This document shows, one piece after another, positions 48,580-61,142 of a stretch of 64,000 nt of DNA. How positions within the stretch are numbered: the stretch's first letter is position 1; each line of letters opens with the position of its first letter. Position numbers and translations under genes: made by a program. This stretch comes from an uncultured Sunxiuqinia sp. (GTDB lineage: Bacteria; Bacteroidota; Bacteroidia; Bacteroidales; Prolixibacteraceae): contig NZ_CANLZV010000005.1 of the NCBI RefSeq assembly GCF_947495665.1, forward strand, positions 248,001-312,000, written 5' to 3'. The notes beneath the pieces were generated by a model. It did not search any database and was not told where the DNA came from. It saw nothing but the letters and a program-made list of their open reading frames with translations.

Positions 48580-50417
48580 GCCAACTAAAACCTTTTATTG
48601 AACTTCGCAGAAGCATACTTTTTCTGCTGTTATCCCTTATTGGCTTTACACAACTACATGGCCAGTCGCAAACCAATGAGCGGGCCCGGTGGTTCGTTGA
48701 TGCCCGTTATGGCATGTTTATTCACTGGGGCCTGTATAGCGCTACCGAAGGAATATGGAAAGGAGAGCCTTTGCGGAATGCGAACAATTACGCGGAGTGG
48801 ATTTACTACCGTAACCGGATTGAAAAAGATGAATACCTGGAATTAATGGATCGCTTCGATTGGGAATCCATTGACCCGGAAGAATGGGTGTTGCTGGCCA
48901 AACGGGCGGGCATGAAATACGTAACCCTGACGGCCAAGCATCACGATGGCTTTGCGCTTTGGGATAGCCAGGTGTCAGATTATGATATTGCAGAATACAC
49001 ACAGCCCAAACGCGACATTGTGAAGGAACTGGCCGAGGCTTGCCAGAAACATGGGCTGAAGCTGGGGCTTTATTACTCGCATTGGGTGGATTGGGAGCAT
49101 CCTTATGGTTGGGATCACACCAAAGAAATTTACCCCATTACCGCGGAACAATATGACCAGTATTGGCAGGAGAAAGTGATGCCGCAGATGCGGGAGCTTT
49201 TATCCAACTACGGGCCCATTGGGATGATTTGGTTTGACATGTGGATCAACCATTCCGAATCCATTATCAGCAAGGAACAACTGCTTCAGCTTAAGAGCCT
49301 CATTCGAACCTTACAACCCGACTGCCTGGTAAACTCCCGCTTGGGCCTTTCCATGGAGGAAGACAGTGATATTGACTATCGCACCTTAGGCGACAACCAG
49401 TTGGGTACACAAAAACTGGATTATCCCTGGCAATCACCCGGAACGGTTGCGCACTCCTGGGGCTTTCATCAGCTGGATACCGAATGGAAATCAACCACCA
49501 GCTTGTTGCAGGCGCTGATTGGGAATGTGAGCCTGAATGGAAATTATATGCTAAACATCGGACCAAAGGCAAACGGTAAGGTGCCTTATGAAATTAGCCA
49601 ACGCCTGCTTGAAGTGGGGCAGTGGCTGGAGGTCAACGGAGAATCAATTTACAAGGCGGAAGCTTTTGATTTGCCCGAAAATCAGCATGATTGGGGAAAA
49701 ATTACCTACAAGGAGATTGCCCATGGCATTCATCGGCTTTATCTGCATGTGTATAACTGGCCTTACAATTCCCAACTTCCGCTTACCGGAGTGACGACTC
49801 AGGCACAAAAAGCTTTCGTATTGAGCGATAAATTGCAAATGCCTTTAAAAATGAAGCATCAAGAGGTGCTGACAAGCATTGAGCTTCCGGCAGAACAACC
49901 GGATAATCTGATTTCGGTGATTGTGCTGGAGTATGATCAAAAGCCGGAGATTCAGGAAAACCTGGTTGCTAAAACAGTGGATGGCGGTTTCTCGTTGAAG
50001 GCGGAGAACGCTTTTGCAGAAGAAGGGCAAGTGAGTCGGTTTGATTACGAACGGGGAGGAACCATTCCACCACATGTGCTGGTGGAGGATACTTACCAGC
50101 TGCGCTGGAAGCTATTTATTGATGAACCGGGAAACTATCGGGTGGATGCTTCGTACAGTTTTCAAGGAAAGAAATCAGCCGGACGGTTGAAGGTACTGGG
50201 AGCCGAAAGTAGTTTGGAGCAACCTTTTGCCCCTACAGGGCTGACCGTGGGGGAACCCAACAGCGATTGGCATATTCCCAACTTCAGCTCACACGATTTG
50301 GGGATACTGTATTTTCCTCGGGCCGGAGTTTATGAAATTTCGATGCAGGTGGAAGCCCGTAAAAAGCTGCCGGCTCAATTTCAATGGCTTTGGGTGAGAA
50401 AAGTTAACAGGAACTGA
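48576..50417 (+). CDS. Alpha-L-fucosidase (GH29)
   Basis: Releases alpha-linked fucose from glycans. 613 aa from the ATG at 48576: signal peptide SILFLLLSLIGFTQLHGQ, then ARWFVDARYGMFIHWGLYSATEG, WVLLAKRAGMKYVTLTAKHHDGFALWDS and the nucleophile Asp221 in GMIWFDMWIN; GNVSLNGNYMLNIGPKANG is the GH29 end motif. A C-terminal beta-rich accessory domain follows (about 480-613). A TTG nine codons upstream in frame is not preferred. Upstream of the GH2 gene on the same strand. Confidence 0.93.
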   Translation: MSQLKPFIELRRSILFLLLSLIGFTQLHGQSQTNERARWFVDARYGMFIHWGLYSATEGIWKGEPLRNANNYAEWIYYRNRIEKDEYLELMDRFDWESIDPEEWVLLAKRAGMKYVTLTAKHHDGFALWDSQVSDYDIAEYTQPKRDIVKELAEACQKHGLKLGLYYSHWVDWEHPYGWDHTKEIYPITAEQYDQYWQEKVMPQMRELLSNYGPIGMIWFDMWINHSESIISKEQLLQLKSLIRTLQPDCLVNSRLGLSMEEDSDIDYRTLGDNQLGTQKLDYPWQSPGTVAHSWGFHQLDTEWKSTTSLLQALIGNVSLNGNYMLNIGPKANGKVPYEISQRLLEVGQWLEVNGESIYKAEAFDLPENQHDWGKITYKEIAHGIHRLYLHVYNWPYNSQLPLTGVTTQAQKAFVLSDKLQMPLKMKHQEVLTSIELPAEQPDNLISVIVLEYDQKPEIQENLVAKTVDGGFSLKAENAFAEEGQVSRFDYERGGTIPPHVLVEDTYQLRWKLFIDEPGNYRVDASYSFQGKKSAGRLKVLGAESSLEQPFAPTGLTVGEPNSDWHIPNFSSHDLGILYFPRAGVYEISMQVEARKKLPAQFQWLWVRKVNRN

Positions 50418-50435
50418 TCCTGGATTTGGAGGTGA

Positions 50436-53750
<3,315 letters not shown>

Positions 53751-53770
53751 ATCGCATTGAAATTTGATTT

Positions 53771-53799
53771 AAAGGCCTCTTTTTTAGGGGCCTTTTTTT
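53771..53799 (+). terminator. Terminator of the GH2 gene
   Basis: AAAGGCCTC (53771-53779) pairs with GGGGCCTTT (53787-53795, one G-U), then a T run. Confidence 0.75.
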
Positions 53800-53860
53800 G
53801 TGCCTGATCATTTTAAGTGCTACTTTGTTTTCTATAATACAGGAATCTAACTTGTTTGCC

Positions 53861-54787
53861 ATGCCCGATTCAAACAAAAGAAAAAAAACAAAGCCGATTT
53901 ATGTTGTTTCCGGAGGGAAAGGCCTTGCCGGGAATAATATGGTTCAATCGTTACTCATTCAGTATCCTGATAATAAAGTGCCGGTAATTATTGTTTCCGA
54001 TGTTTCGGATGAGCAAAAAATAGAAGAGGTGGTGCTTCGTGCTCAGAAAGACAACGGGTTGATTACCCATACCATGGTTAATTCGGAACTGCGTAAAAAA
54101 TTGATTGCCCTGGCTCAAAAACATCAGGTGAAACAGGTGGATTTCATGGGGAAATTGGCCGATTACCTCGATGAGGAACTGGGTATTCCATCGTTAAAAT
54201 CCCCCGGGCTTTTTCGGGAAATCAACCAGCGCTATTTCGATCGTATTGAAGCCATTGAGTTTACTTTGAACCATGATGATGGCATGAGTCCTGAGCGCTT
54301 GCACAAGGCTGAAATCATTTTGTGTGGTGTTTCCCGATCGGGCAAAACTCCGCTGAGTGTTTACCTGGCGATGTATGGCTGGAAGGTGGCCAATGTTCCT
54401 TTGGTGAATGGCATTCGTCCTCCGCGCGAATTGTTTGAGGTTGATCCGCAACGGGTTTTTGGACTTCACATTGGTTACCAACATTTAATTGCCCATCGCA
54501 TCAAGCGTTTGCGGAGTTTGCCACGGCACGACAGTTCAAACTATACCGATGAAGCAAAAGTGAGAAATGAAATCCGCAACGCCTCCTTCATCTTTAAAAA
54601 AGGAGGGTTTACGGTGGTGCATGTGTCGAACAAGCCGGTGGAGTCTACGGCCAACGAAATTCTGAATATTATGAATGAACGCTTCGAGTATGGTGGGCGG
54701 CGCATCACTTCGCCCTACCAGAATACCATCAATCCGGCCGGAGTTGGTGAGGAAAGCAAACAAGATGACAACAACAAGGATAAATGA
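53861..54787 (+). CDS. Pyruvate phosphate dikinase regulatory protein-like kinase/phosphorylase (DUF299)
   Basis: 308 aa from the ATG at 53861. The C-terminal half has the family signature ILCGVSRSGKTPLSVYLAMYGWKVANVPLV (P-loop-like GVSRSGKT), with PPRELFEVDPQRVFGL. The N-terminal part (IYVVSGGKGLAGNNMVQSLL) departs from the usual SDGTGETA motif. Family members phosphorylate and dephosphorylate PPDK or PEP synthase to control the pyruvate/PEP step; that this one does so is inferred. The frame runs open to 53798, overlapping the GH2 terminator, which is why I use the later start. No PPDK gene in the window. Confidence 0.85.
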   Translation: MPDSNKRKKTKPIYVVSGGKGLAGNNMVQSLLIQYPDNKVPVIIVSDVSDEQKIEEVVLRAQKDNGLITHTMVNSELRKKLIALAQKHQVKQVDFMGKLADYLDEELGIPSLKSPGLFREINQRYFDRIEAIEFTLNHDDGMSPERLHKAEIILCGVSRSGKTPLSVYLAMYGWKVANVPLVNGIRPPRELFEVDPQRVFGLHIGYQHLIAHRIKRLRSLPRHDSSNYTDEAKVRNEIRNASFIFKKGGFTVVHVSNKPVESTANEILNIMNERFEYGGRRITSPYQNTINPAGVGEESKQDDNNKDK

Positions 54788-55215
54788 GTTTCTTGTTATG
54801 ATCAGTGAAGGTGATTTCTCAACAGACAGGGCTTGGTAAGCTTACTTTTTCGGAAATATTACCAGAAATGAAAAGTGTTAATGATTTGGCGATTGTTCTT
54901 GCTAATTGGCTGTCTGTGTGTGTTTTGGTATGGACTTCATGCGATTCTTTAAATCAGGAATATTGGCTCCTTTCTTTTTCGCTTAATCCATGAAACCGTT
55001 TGATGGTTTGCGGTTTGCATCTAAAAAACTTCTCAGATTCAGGTCGAATCACTAATATTTTGACTTATTTAGAACAATTATAAGAGCAGATTAAAATCAT
55101 TTTGGTATTTTCGGACTCGTTACTGAAAATGGAATTATTAATCAAAAGATAACAATCGAGTTTAAGACGAAAACTATAACAATAAATCAACTTTATAAGA
55201 ATTAATAATCAAATT
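54788..55215. other. 428-bp intergenic region before the sugar transporter
   Basis: A/T-rich stretch without a supportable gene (a GTG-start 62-codon frame at 54805-54993 looks random). A -7-like TATTTTCG lies at 55106-55113, the same variant seen before rnpA, and three GTTTG words cluster near 54993-55020. Likely a long regulatory region for the transporter/kinase pair. Confidence 0.4.
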
Positions 55216-56469
55216 ATGAATCAGCAGAAGAGTTATTTAGGGCCATTTCTTACAATGGTATTTTTATTTTTTATCGTTGGATTTTTGACGGTAGTCTTTC
55301 AACAGTTTCAAAAACCTTTAGAGTCAGCATTCCTTGGTGCTGATAGTATCCAAGGGATCAAAAACACTTTGTCAATATTAGTAACCTTTACTTGGTTCCT
55401 GGCATATCCGGTAATGGGTGGAACTGGAAGTAAGTGGGTTGACAACTATGGTTATAAGAAAACCTTGATCAGAGCCTTGATCTTAATGGTTTTTGGTTTG
55501 TTAGTCAGTGCTGGTTCAGCATGGATTGGTTCAATGGAAAATTCACCCGCAGTTGCCGGTATTCCTGTTGGATTCTTTGTATTCCTGTTAGGTTCATTTG
55601 TTGTCGGATCAGCAGCAACGGTAATGCAAGTTGTAATTAACCCTTACCTAACTGCTTGTGATGTAAAAGGAACAAGTGCTATTCAGCGTATTACTATTGG
55701 AGGTTCTTCAAACTCTATTGGTACAACTATCGCTCCTTATTTTGTGGCAGGTATTGTGTTTGGTGGTGTATCTATTGCCGATGTTAAAATCGACCAGGTA
55801 TTATTACCATTCGTGCTGTTAGCAGTAACGATTGCAGTTGTTGTTTTTATTGTAAGCAAACTAACACTTCCTCATATTGAAGGAACAACAAACGACGAAG
55901 GTGTAAAACTAGAAAAAAGTATCTGGTCATTCTCTCACCTAAAATTGGGTGTTATTGGTATCTTCTTTTACGTTGGTGTTGAAGTAGCTATTGGTGCTAA
56001 CATTAACATGTATGCTGACTGGCTGGGTGGAAGCTTTGCTGAAAGAGCTTCACGCATGGCCATGTTATACTGGGGAGGTATGCTTGTTGGACGTTTGGTA
56101 GGAAGTACTTTAAGTAAGATTTCGGCCAAGGTACAGTTAGTGGTTACTTCGGTAGGAGCAACGGTATTGGTTTTGATTTCGATGATTACAGGTAACCCTT
56201 GGTTCTTGGTTGGTATCGGACTATTACACTCAATTATGTGGGGTGGTATTTTCTCTTTGGCAGTAGCTGATCTTGGAAAATATACTTCTAAAGCATCAGG
56301 AGCATTGATGATTGGAGTAATTGGTGGTGCGATTCTTCCACTGATGCAAGGTATGATGGCTGACGCTTTGGGTGGTAACTGGGCTTGGACCTGGACGCTT
56401 GTTGTTATTGGTGAGCTTTATATCTTATATTACGCTTTGATTGGTTCTAAAGTGCACCAAAAAGGCTAA
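55216..56469 (+). CDS. FHS-family sugar:H+ symporter (fucose/glucose/galactose permease-like)
   Basis: 417-aa inner-membrane MFS transporter with about 12 TM helices. Family traits: FLFFIVGFLTVVFQQFQKPLESAF, the NPYLTACDVKGTSAIQRITIGGSSNSIGTTIAPYF segment and MLYWGGMLVGRLVGS. Likely imports monosaccharides released by GH29/GH2 enzymes just upstream. Codon use is visibly different from neighbours (more GGT, GTA/GTT, few CGG/GGC), as in highly expressed genes. A ROK kinase follows after 90 bases containing a hairpin. Confidence 0.9.
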   Translation: MNQQKSYLGPFLTMVFLFFIVGFLTVVFQQFQKPLESAFLGADSIQGIKNTLSILVTFTWFLAYPVMGGTGSKWVDNYGYKKTLIRALILMVFGLLVSAGSAWIGSMENSPAVAGIPVGFFVFLLGSFVVGSAATVMQVVINPYLTACDVKGTSAIQRITIGGSSNSIGTTIAPYFVAGIVFGGVSIADVKIDQVLLPFVLLAVTIAVVVFIVSKLTLPHIEGTTNDEGVKLEKSIWSFSHLKLGVIGIFFYVGVEVAIGANINMYADWLGGSFAERASRMAMLYWGGMLVGRLVGSTLSKISAKVQLVVTSVGATVLVLISMITGNPWFLVGIGLLHSIMWGGIFSLAVADLGKYTSKASGALMIGVIGGAILPLMQGMMADALGGNWAWTWTLVVIGELYILYYALIGSKVHQKG

Positions 56470-56487
56470 TTGACATACAGAACTAAC

Positions 56488-56521
56488 TTCATGGCCCTCT
56501 AATCAATTAAAGGGTCATGAA
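56488..56521 (+). other. Intergenic hairpin between transporter and ROK kinase
   Basis: TTCATGGCCCT (56488-56498) pairs with AGGGTCATGAA (56511-56521), 11 bp with one G-U and a 12-nt loop, but no T tract follows. More likely an mRNA-stability or processing element than a terminator. Confidence 0.5.
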
Positions 56522-56559
56522 GAGTTAATAAGAATTTGTTAGTTAATAAATTTAATTAT

Positions 56560-57537
56560 ATGAAAAAAGTAGCAATAGGAGTCGATATCGGCGGTACCAA
56601 TACTGCAATTGGTGTTGTTGACGAGGCGGGCAATGTGATGGTTAAAGATTCAATTCCTACGCCTTCGCATGGTAACCTTGAAAAATATATTGAAGAACTG
56701 ACTGTAGCCATTAAAGAGCTGATCAAATCAGTAAAATTGGTGAACAGTGATATTGAAGTTTTGGGAATTGGAATTGGAGCTCCCAACGGAAACTATTACA
56801 GCGGAACAATTGAATATGCACCAAACCTTTCATTTAGGGGTGTTGTGCCATTGGTTGAGTTGTTGAAAAAGAGTTTCCCTAATTTGGATGCTTTGGCCTT
56901 GACCAATGATGCAAATGCTGCTGCCATCGGTGAGATGATTTACGGTGGCGCCAAAGGTATGAAAAACTTCGTAATGTACACACTGGGAACAGGAGTAGGA
57001 AGTGGTGTTGTAGTTAATGGAGACTTGGTTTATGGTGCGGATGGCTTTGCCGGCGAATGCGGACACACCGTTCTGATTCCGGGAGGTCGTACTTGCGGAT
57101 GTGGAACGAAAGGTCACCTTGAAGCCTATTGTTCAGCTCCGGGAATGAAACGTACTGCTTTTGAAATTATGGTACGCGACAATGCCGTTGACAGCTTGTT
57201 GGCTGATAAATCATTTAAAGAATTGGATTCGAAAATGATTTTTGATGCTGCTGAAAAAGGAGATAAAGTGGCGTTGGAAGTGTTTGAGCTGACTGGTAAG
57301 TGGCTGGGACAAGGATTGGCTGATACGGTTCATCACCTGAGTCCGGAAGCAATCTTCCTGTTTGGTGGCCCAACAGCTGCCGGCGATTATATCTTCAAGC
57401 CAACTAAGGCTAGCATGGAAGAGTACTTGCTGCCAATCTTCAAAAATAAGATCAAAATTCTTCCTTCAGAACTAAAACAAGGAGATGCCGCTATTGTAGG
57501 TGCCAGTGCTTTGGTTTGGAAAGAAATTGAAAAATAA
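56560..57537 (+). CDS. ROK-family sugar kinase (glucokinase-like)
   Basis: 325 aa from the ATG at 56560 (the frame opens with TTG at 56536, not used). ATP-binding IGVDIGGTNTAIGV; catalytic Asp in LTNDANAAAIGE; zinc-binding CGHTVLIPGGRTCGCGTKGHLEAYCS; FLFGGPTAAGDYI. Phosphorylates an imported hexose, most likely glucose or a related sugar. Downstream of the FHS transporter on the same strand, with similar codon preference, so the two form an import-and-phosphorylate unit. Terminator shared with the convergent SDR gene. Confidence 0.92.
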   Translation: MKKVAIGVDIGGTNTAIGVVDEAGNVMVKDSIPTPSHGNLEKYIEELTVAIKELIKSVKLVNSDIEVLGIGIGAPNGNYYSGTIEYAPNLSFRGVVPLVELLKKSFPNLDALALTNDANAAAIGEMIYGGAKGMKNFVMYTLGTGVGSGVVVNGDLVYGADGFAGECGHTVLIPGGRTCGCGTKGHLEAYCSAPGMKRTAFEIMVRDNAVDSLLADKSFKELDSKMIFDAAEKGDKVALEVFELTGKWLGQGLADTVHHLSPEAIFLFGGPTAAGDYIFKPTKASMEEYLLPIFKNKIKILPSELKQGDAAIVGASALVWKEIEK

Positions 57538-57553
57538 GGTCAATTTGATCCAT

Positions 57554-57590
57554 AAAAAACGGGAATTCGAAAGAACTCCCGTTTTTTTTT
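57554..57590. terminator. Bidirectional terminator between ROK kinase and SDR genes
   Basis: AAAACGGGA (to 57564) pairs with TCCCGTTTT (from 57577), with an inner TTC/GAA pairing and GAAA loop; A and T tracts flank both sides. Confidence 0.85.
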
Positions 57591-58611
57591 AGCTAATATC
57601 TTTTTGAAACAAATGAGCGATGTCGCGAATGGTTTCGTCCAGGTTGCGGTAGTGAAAATCAATTGTTTTCTGAATTTTCTCTCCATTGTACCGATGAATC
57701 AGGTTGGAGCCGGAAACAGCTTCCCGCGTGATTTGAGGACGTTTCCCTGAGAAAAAGCTGGCTAAACGCGCAGCCCGCCAAGCCATTTGTAAAACAAGGT
57801 CGGAAGCAAAGGTTCGGGGGCGTGGCTTCTGCAGTGAATCAGCTATTTTATTGAAGAAATTCTGATAGCTCATGTTGCCTGCGTTCAATATAAAACGCTG
57901 GTTTTTAGTCTTCATAAAGTTCTGCTCATCCATCAGTTGAACCATAGCCGAAGCGACATCTCGCACATCCACAAAACCGGTTTCGCCTTTGGTGTAATAC
58001 TTTAGGCCTTTGGCAATAGCCTGGAAAAGCTTGGGACTCCCAATATCCCAGTTGCCCGGCCCCAAAATAATGGATGGATTGACAATAACAGCTTCCAGTC
58101 CTTCTTCAATGCCGCGCCACACTTCCATTTCAGAAAAGAACTTACTCAGGCTGTAGCCCGATTTTCGCTTGGATGGAATCCAATAGGTTTCTTCGTTAAT
58201 TTCGCTGCCGTCCTGGGTTTTTCCCAAGGCCGCAATGGAGCTAACATGGCAAAACTTCTTTACGTTATGATGAAGAGCCGCATCAATGATATTGGCTGTT
58301 CCTTTCACATTGTTGTTAAGCATGCTGTCGCGGTCGTTGGCATGAAACGATACAATGGCCGCACAATGATAGACTTCAGAAACTCCGACAAGGAGCTCTT
58401 CCATGCTGTGGTTGTCCAAAATATCACCTTCCACCCATTCAATTTGCTCATAAAGCTGGTCGGCTTGGTCGGTGTAGTAGGCAAACACTTTTTTCACCCC
58501 TTTCACATTGCTGGTGGATCGCTTTAAAACGCGCACCTGTTTGCCTGAACTTAATAAATTGAATAGCAAATGTGAACCAACTAACCCTGTGCCTCCGGTA
58601 ACAAAAATCAT
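57589..58611 (-). CDS. NAD-dependent epimerase/dehydratase (extended SDR)
   Basis: 340 aa. Rossmann motif MIFVTGGTGLVGSHLLFNLL at the start, Asp-binding DILDN segment, and the active-site Tyr-x3-Lys in SGYSLSKFFSEME. Resembles dihydroflavonol-reductase/hydroxysteroid-type extended SDRs; substrate unknown. Last gene of the reverse dnaG-PNPOx-SDR run, 65 bases after the PNPOx gene. Confidence 0.88.
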   Translation of the reverse strand: MIFVTGGTGLVGSHLLFNLLSSGKQVRVLKRSTSNVKGVKKVFAYYTDQADQLYEQIEWVEGDILDNHSMEELLVGVSEVYHCAAIVSFHANDRDSMLNNNVKGTANIIDAALHHNVKKFCHVSSIAALGKTQDGSEINEETYWIPSKRKSGYSLSKFFSEMEVWRGIEEGLEAVIVNPSIILGPGNWDIGSPKLFQAIAKGLKYYTKGETGFVDVRDVASAMVQLMDEQNFMKTKNQRFILNAGNMSYQNFFNKIADSLQKPRPRTFASDLVLQMAWRAARLASFFSGKRPQITREAVSGSNLIHRYNGEKIQKTIDFHYRNLDETIRDIAHLFQKDIS

Positions 58612-58676
58612 AGTTTACAATTCAAAAGTAAGCGTTTAAAAGTAACAAGAACCTGCGAGCCGGCCAACGGCTATTC

Positions 58677-59168
58677 TTATTCTTTATGCTGGTTCCAGGG
58701 AGTCACGGCCTTGGCTCCAAATTCTTTGGCGGTAATCTTTTTGATGTGAACTTTCATGATGCCAACGTTGAGTACAGCAGGTTTACCGAATTTAAACTCG
58801 CGGTCGCTGTACTGAGCCATGGTTTGCTGAAGCATGCGGTACTTTTCGTCATAGTCATCAATAATTTCAACTTCACCTTCAACAAGCACCGATTTTGATT
58901 TGACGCGGTAGCTGCAGCCTACCCGGACATCCTGCCAGGCCAGTTCTTCGCCTAGGGTCCAGTTAATGCATACGTTGGGGTTTTTTCGGATGGTTTCCCA
59001 AAGGCGCCCTTCCTGGGCCGAATGCAGGACAATCGTGTCGCCATCATAGCCAAAGTTCATGGGTAAAACGTAGGGAACATCACCGTCTGACATGGCCACA
59101 AAACAGGTTTTGCAAGCTCGGATAATGTCGTCTATTTCTTCACGATTCTCAATAAAAAAAGTTCTCAT
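58677..59168 (-). CDS. Pyridoxamine 5'-phosphate oxidase-like FMN-binding protein
   Basis: 163 aa, NimA/PNPOx-like split barrel. CFVAMSDGDVPYVLPMNFGYDGDTIVLHSAQEGRLWETIRKNPNVCINW is the typical flavin-site sequence. Probably a small flavin or heme-binding reductase; no specific reaction can be assigned. Encoded 14 bases after dnaG. Confidence 0.88.
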   Translation of the reverse strand: MRTFFIENREEIDDIIRACKTCFVAMSDGDVPYVLPMNFGYDGDTIVLHSAQEGRLWETIRKNPNVCINWTLGEELAWQDVRVGCSYRVKSKSVLVEGEVEIIDDYDEKYRMLQQTMAQYSDREFKFGKPAVLNVGIMKVHIKKITAKEFGAKAVTPWNQHKE

Positions 59169-59182
59169 GTGATTCTATTTTT

Positions 59183-61129
59183 TTAGCGGGTAATGGTCCG
59201 GTTTCCCAGCTGGATCGACAGGTGTTTTTCTACTTTTTTCAGGTTGAGGTATTGGTTTTGAAGGCTCATCACCTTTTCGATGTCGGAGGCAGCCTGCTGG
59301 ATGCTTTTTTCCAACTCGGCAAGCATGTTTTTTACTTTTCGGAGTTTGTATTCCTGCACAACCTTGGGAACGATCAAATCCAGAATTTCATCTTCAGCCT
59401 CTACAAAGGCGCCGCCACGGGTCCAACGTTTGCTCTCGGTGTACTTTTCAGAAAGCAGGTCGCTGGCAAGCTGGCTAATGCGCTGGTCGGAGTGATTGGT
59501 GAAAAACGGCATGGGCTTGAAATCGGTATTGTCCAGGTTTTCGCGGAAAAAATCCAGGAACTGGTTGATCAGCGCATTGTCGGAATTCAGCCCATCATTT
59601 TCAATTTCCTCCAACACAAAACGCCCAACCGAGATGGAAATCGTTTCATCGGGATTTTCGCCTTCCTCCTCAAAAACTTCGGTGTGAAAATATTTAAGTA
59701 AGACACGCAGAATTTCGCGTTCTTCAATTTCGCAGAGGTTCTTCACCGTATTTACCGGCTGAGGAGTCGCTGGCTGTTGCTGTTGAACAGCTTTTGCCCG
59801 GTACTCTTTCCGACGATGATCCTCTGACTCTTTCATCATAATTTTTCGGATCTCGGTGTACAGAATATCTTCTCCCACATCCATCAGCGTGCTGCATTCT
59901 TTGATGTACATTGAGCGGGTGATGGTATCGGGAACTACCGATATGGAGCGCACAATGTTGCTGATCATGCGGGCTCTGCTTACCGGATCGTTTTCCGACT
60001 TTTCGAGCAGCAGCTTGGTTTTAAACCGGATGAAATCGGTTTGGTGTTCCTCGATGTACTCCTGCAGTTGCGTCGAGCTCATGGAACGGGCAAACGAGTC
60101 GGGGTCTTCTCCTTGCGGAAGGAGCAGTACTTTGACATTCATGCCTTCTTCAAGCACCAGGTCAATTCCGCGCAGCGAGGCTTTGATTCCAGCCTCGTCG
60201 CCATCATAAATAATGGTGATGTTGGGCGAGAATCGCTTGATTAGTCGGATTTGATCCGGGGTGAGAGCTGTTCCCGAGGAAGCTACTACATTTTCGATGC
60301 CTGCCTGGTGAAAGGCCAGCACATCGGTATATCCTTCTACCAGGTAGCACTTGTCTTGCCGTGTAATCTCGCGTTTAGCCTGGAAAATGCCATAAAGTAC
60401 CCGGCTTTTGTGGTAAATTTCCGATTCGGGCGAATTCAGGTACTTGGCAATATTTTTATCGTTTTTCAGCGTTCGTCCTCCAAAAGCAGTCACCCGTCCC
60501 GCCACATTGTGAATGGGAAACATAACCCGTCCGGAAAACCGGTCGCGTACCCAGTCATCGCGTTTAATGGTCAGCCCGGTTTTTTCCAGGTATTCCATTT
60601 TGTAGCCTTGCTTTTGTGCGGCCTGGGTAAAAATGTCTTTACCCTCAGGACAGTACCCCAATTCAAACTTTTTGATGATGGTGTCCTGGAGGCCCCGCTC
60701 ACGGAAGTAGCTAAGGCCAATGGTGCGGCCTTCATTTTCTTCCCAGATGTAACGAGTGAAATATTTTTGTGCGTAAGCCGATGCGATCATCATGCTTTCG
60801 CGGTCGTCTTTCAGTTGTTTTTGATGTTCTGTTTCCTCTTCTTCCTGAACATCGATATGGTATTTTTTGGCCAACCATTTCAGGGCTTCGGGATACGACA
60901 GCGCCTCATGCTCCATGATGAAGTTAACGGCATTGCCTCCTTTTCCACAGCCAAAACACTTAAAAATACCTTTTGCGGGCGACACGATAAACGATGGTGT
61001 CTTTTCATTATGAAACGGACATAACCCAAGCTGGTTGACTCCCCTTCGCTTCAGTGTCACAAATTCCGAGACCACATCTGAAATCTCGGCTGCATCCATT
61101 ATTCGGTCAATTGTTGCCTGGTCAATCAT
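59183..61129 (-). CDS. dnaG: DNA primase
   Basis: Makes RNA primers for replication. 648 aa from the ATG at 61129 (MIDQATIDRIMDAAEISDVV, the family N-terminus). CHC2 zinc finger with C37, H40, C58, C61 (CPFHNEKTPSFI ... FKCFGCGKGG); primase core (YFRERGL ... GRVMFPIHNVAGRVTAFGGR); TOPRIM with YLVEGYTDVLAFHQAG and IYDGDEAGIKAS; C-terminal helicase-binding helices. A GTG two codons upstream is part of the -7 box TACTTTTG, so the transcript probably starts at or next to the ATG, i.e. leaderless. Confidence 0.95.
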   Translation of the reverse strand: MIDQATIDRIMDAAEISDVVSEFVTLKRRGVNQLGLCPFHNEKTPSFIVSPAKGIFKCFGCGKGGNAVNFIMEHEALSYPEALKWLAKKYHIDVQEEEETEHQKQLKDDRESMMIASAYAQKYFTRYIWEENEGRTIGLSYFRERGLQDTIIKKFELGYCPEGKDIFTQAAQKQGYKMEYLEKTGLTIKRDDWVRDRFSGRVMFPIHNVAGRVTAFGGRTLKNDKNIAKYLNSPESEIYHKSRVLYGIFQAKREITRQDKCYLVEGYTDVLAFHQAGIENVVASSGTALTPDQIRLIKRFSPNITIIYDGDEAGIKASLRGIDLVLEEGMNVKVLLLPQGEDPDSFARSMSSTQLQEYIEEHQTDFIRFKTKLLLEKSENDPVSRARMISNIVRSISVVPDTITRSMYIKECSTLMDVGEDILYTEIRKIMMKESEDHRRKEYRAKAVQQQQPATPQPVNTVKNLCEIEEREILRVLLKYFHTEVFEEEGENPDETISISVGRFVLEEIENDGLNSDNALINQFLDFFRENLDNTDFKPMPFFTNHSDQRISQLASDLLSEKYTESKRWTRGGAFVEAEDEILDLIVPKVVQEYKLRKVKNMLAELEKSIQQAASDIEKVMSLQNQYLNLKKVEKHLSIQLGNRTITR

Positions 61130-61134
61130 ACCCA

Positions 61135-61142
61135 CAAAAGTA
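61135..61142 (-). promoter_or_regulatory. -7 box of dnaG, implying a leaderless transcript
   Basis: TACTTTTG on the minus strand, exact consensus; its last base lies 6 bases before the dnaG ATG at 61129, the expected distance to the transcription start. Confidence 0.6.

Noticed and set aside
54805-54993. 62-codon frame between the PPSR and transporter genes
   Set aside because: GTG start, no ribosome site, no recognisable domain; probably chance in A/T-rich DNA.
60251-61024. 257-codon plus-strand frame opposite dnaG
   Set aside because: dnaG on the other strand has all expected motifs; the frame has Cys/Phe-rich random composition.
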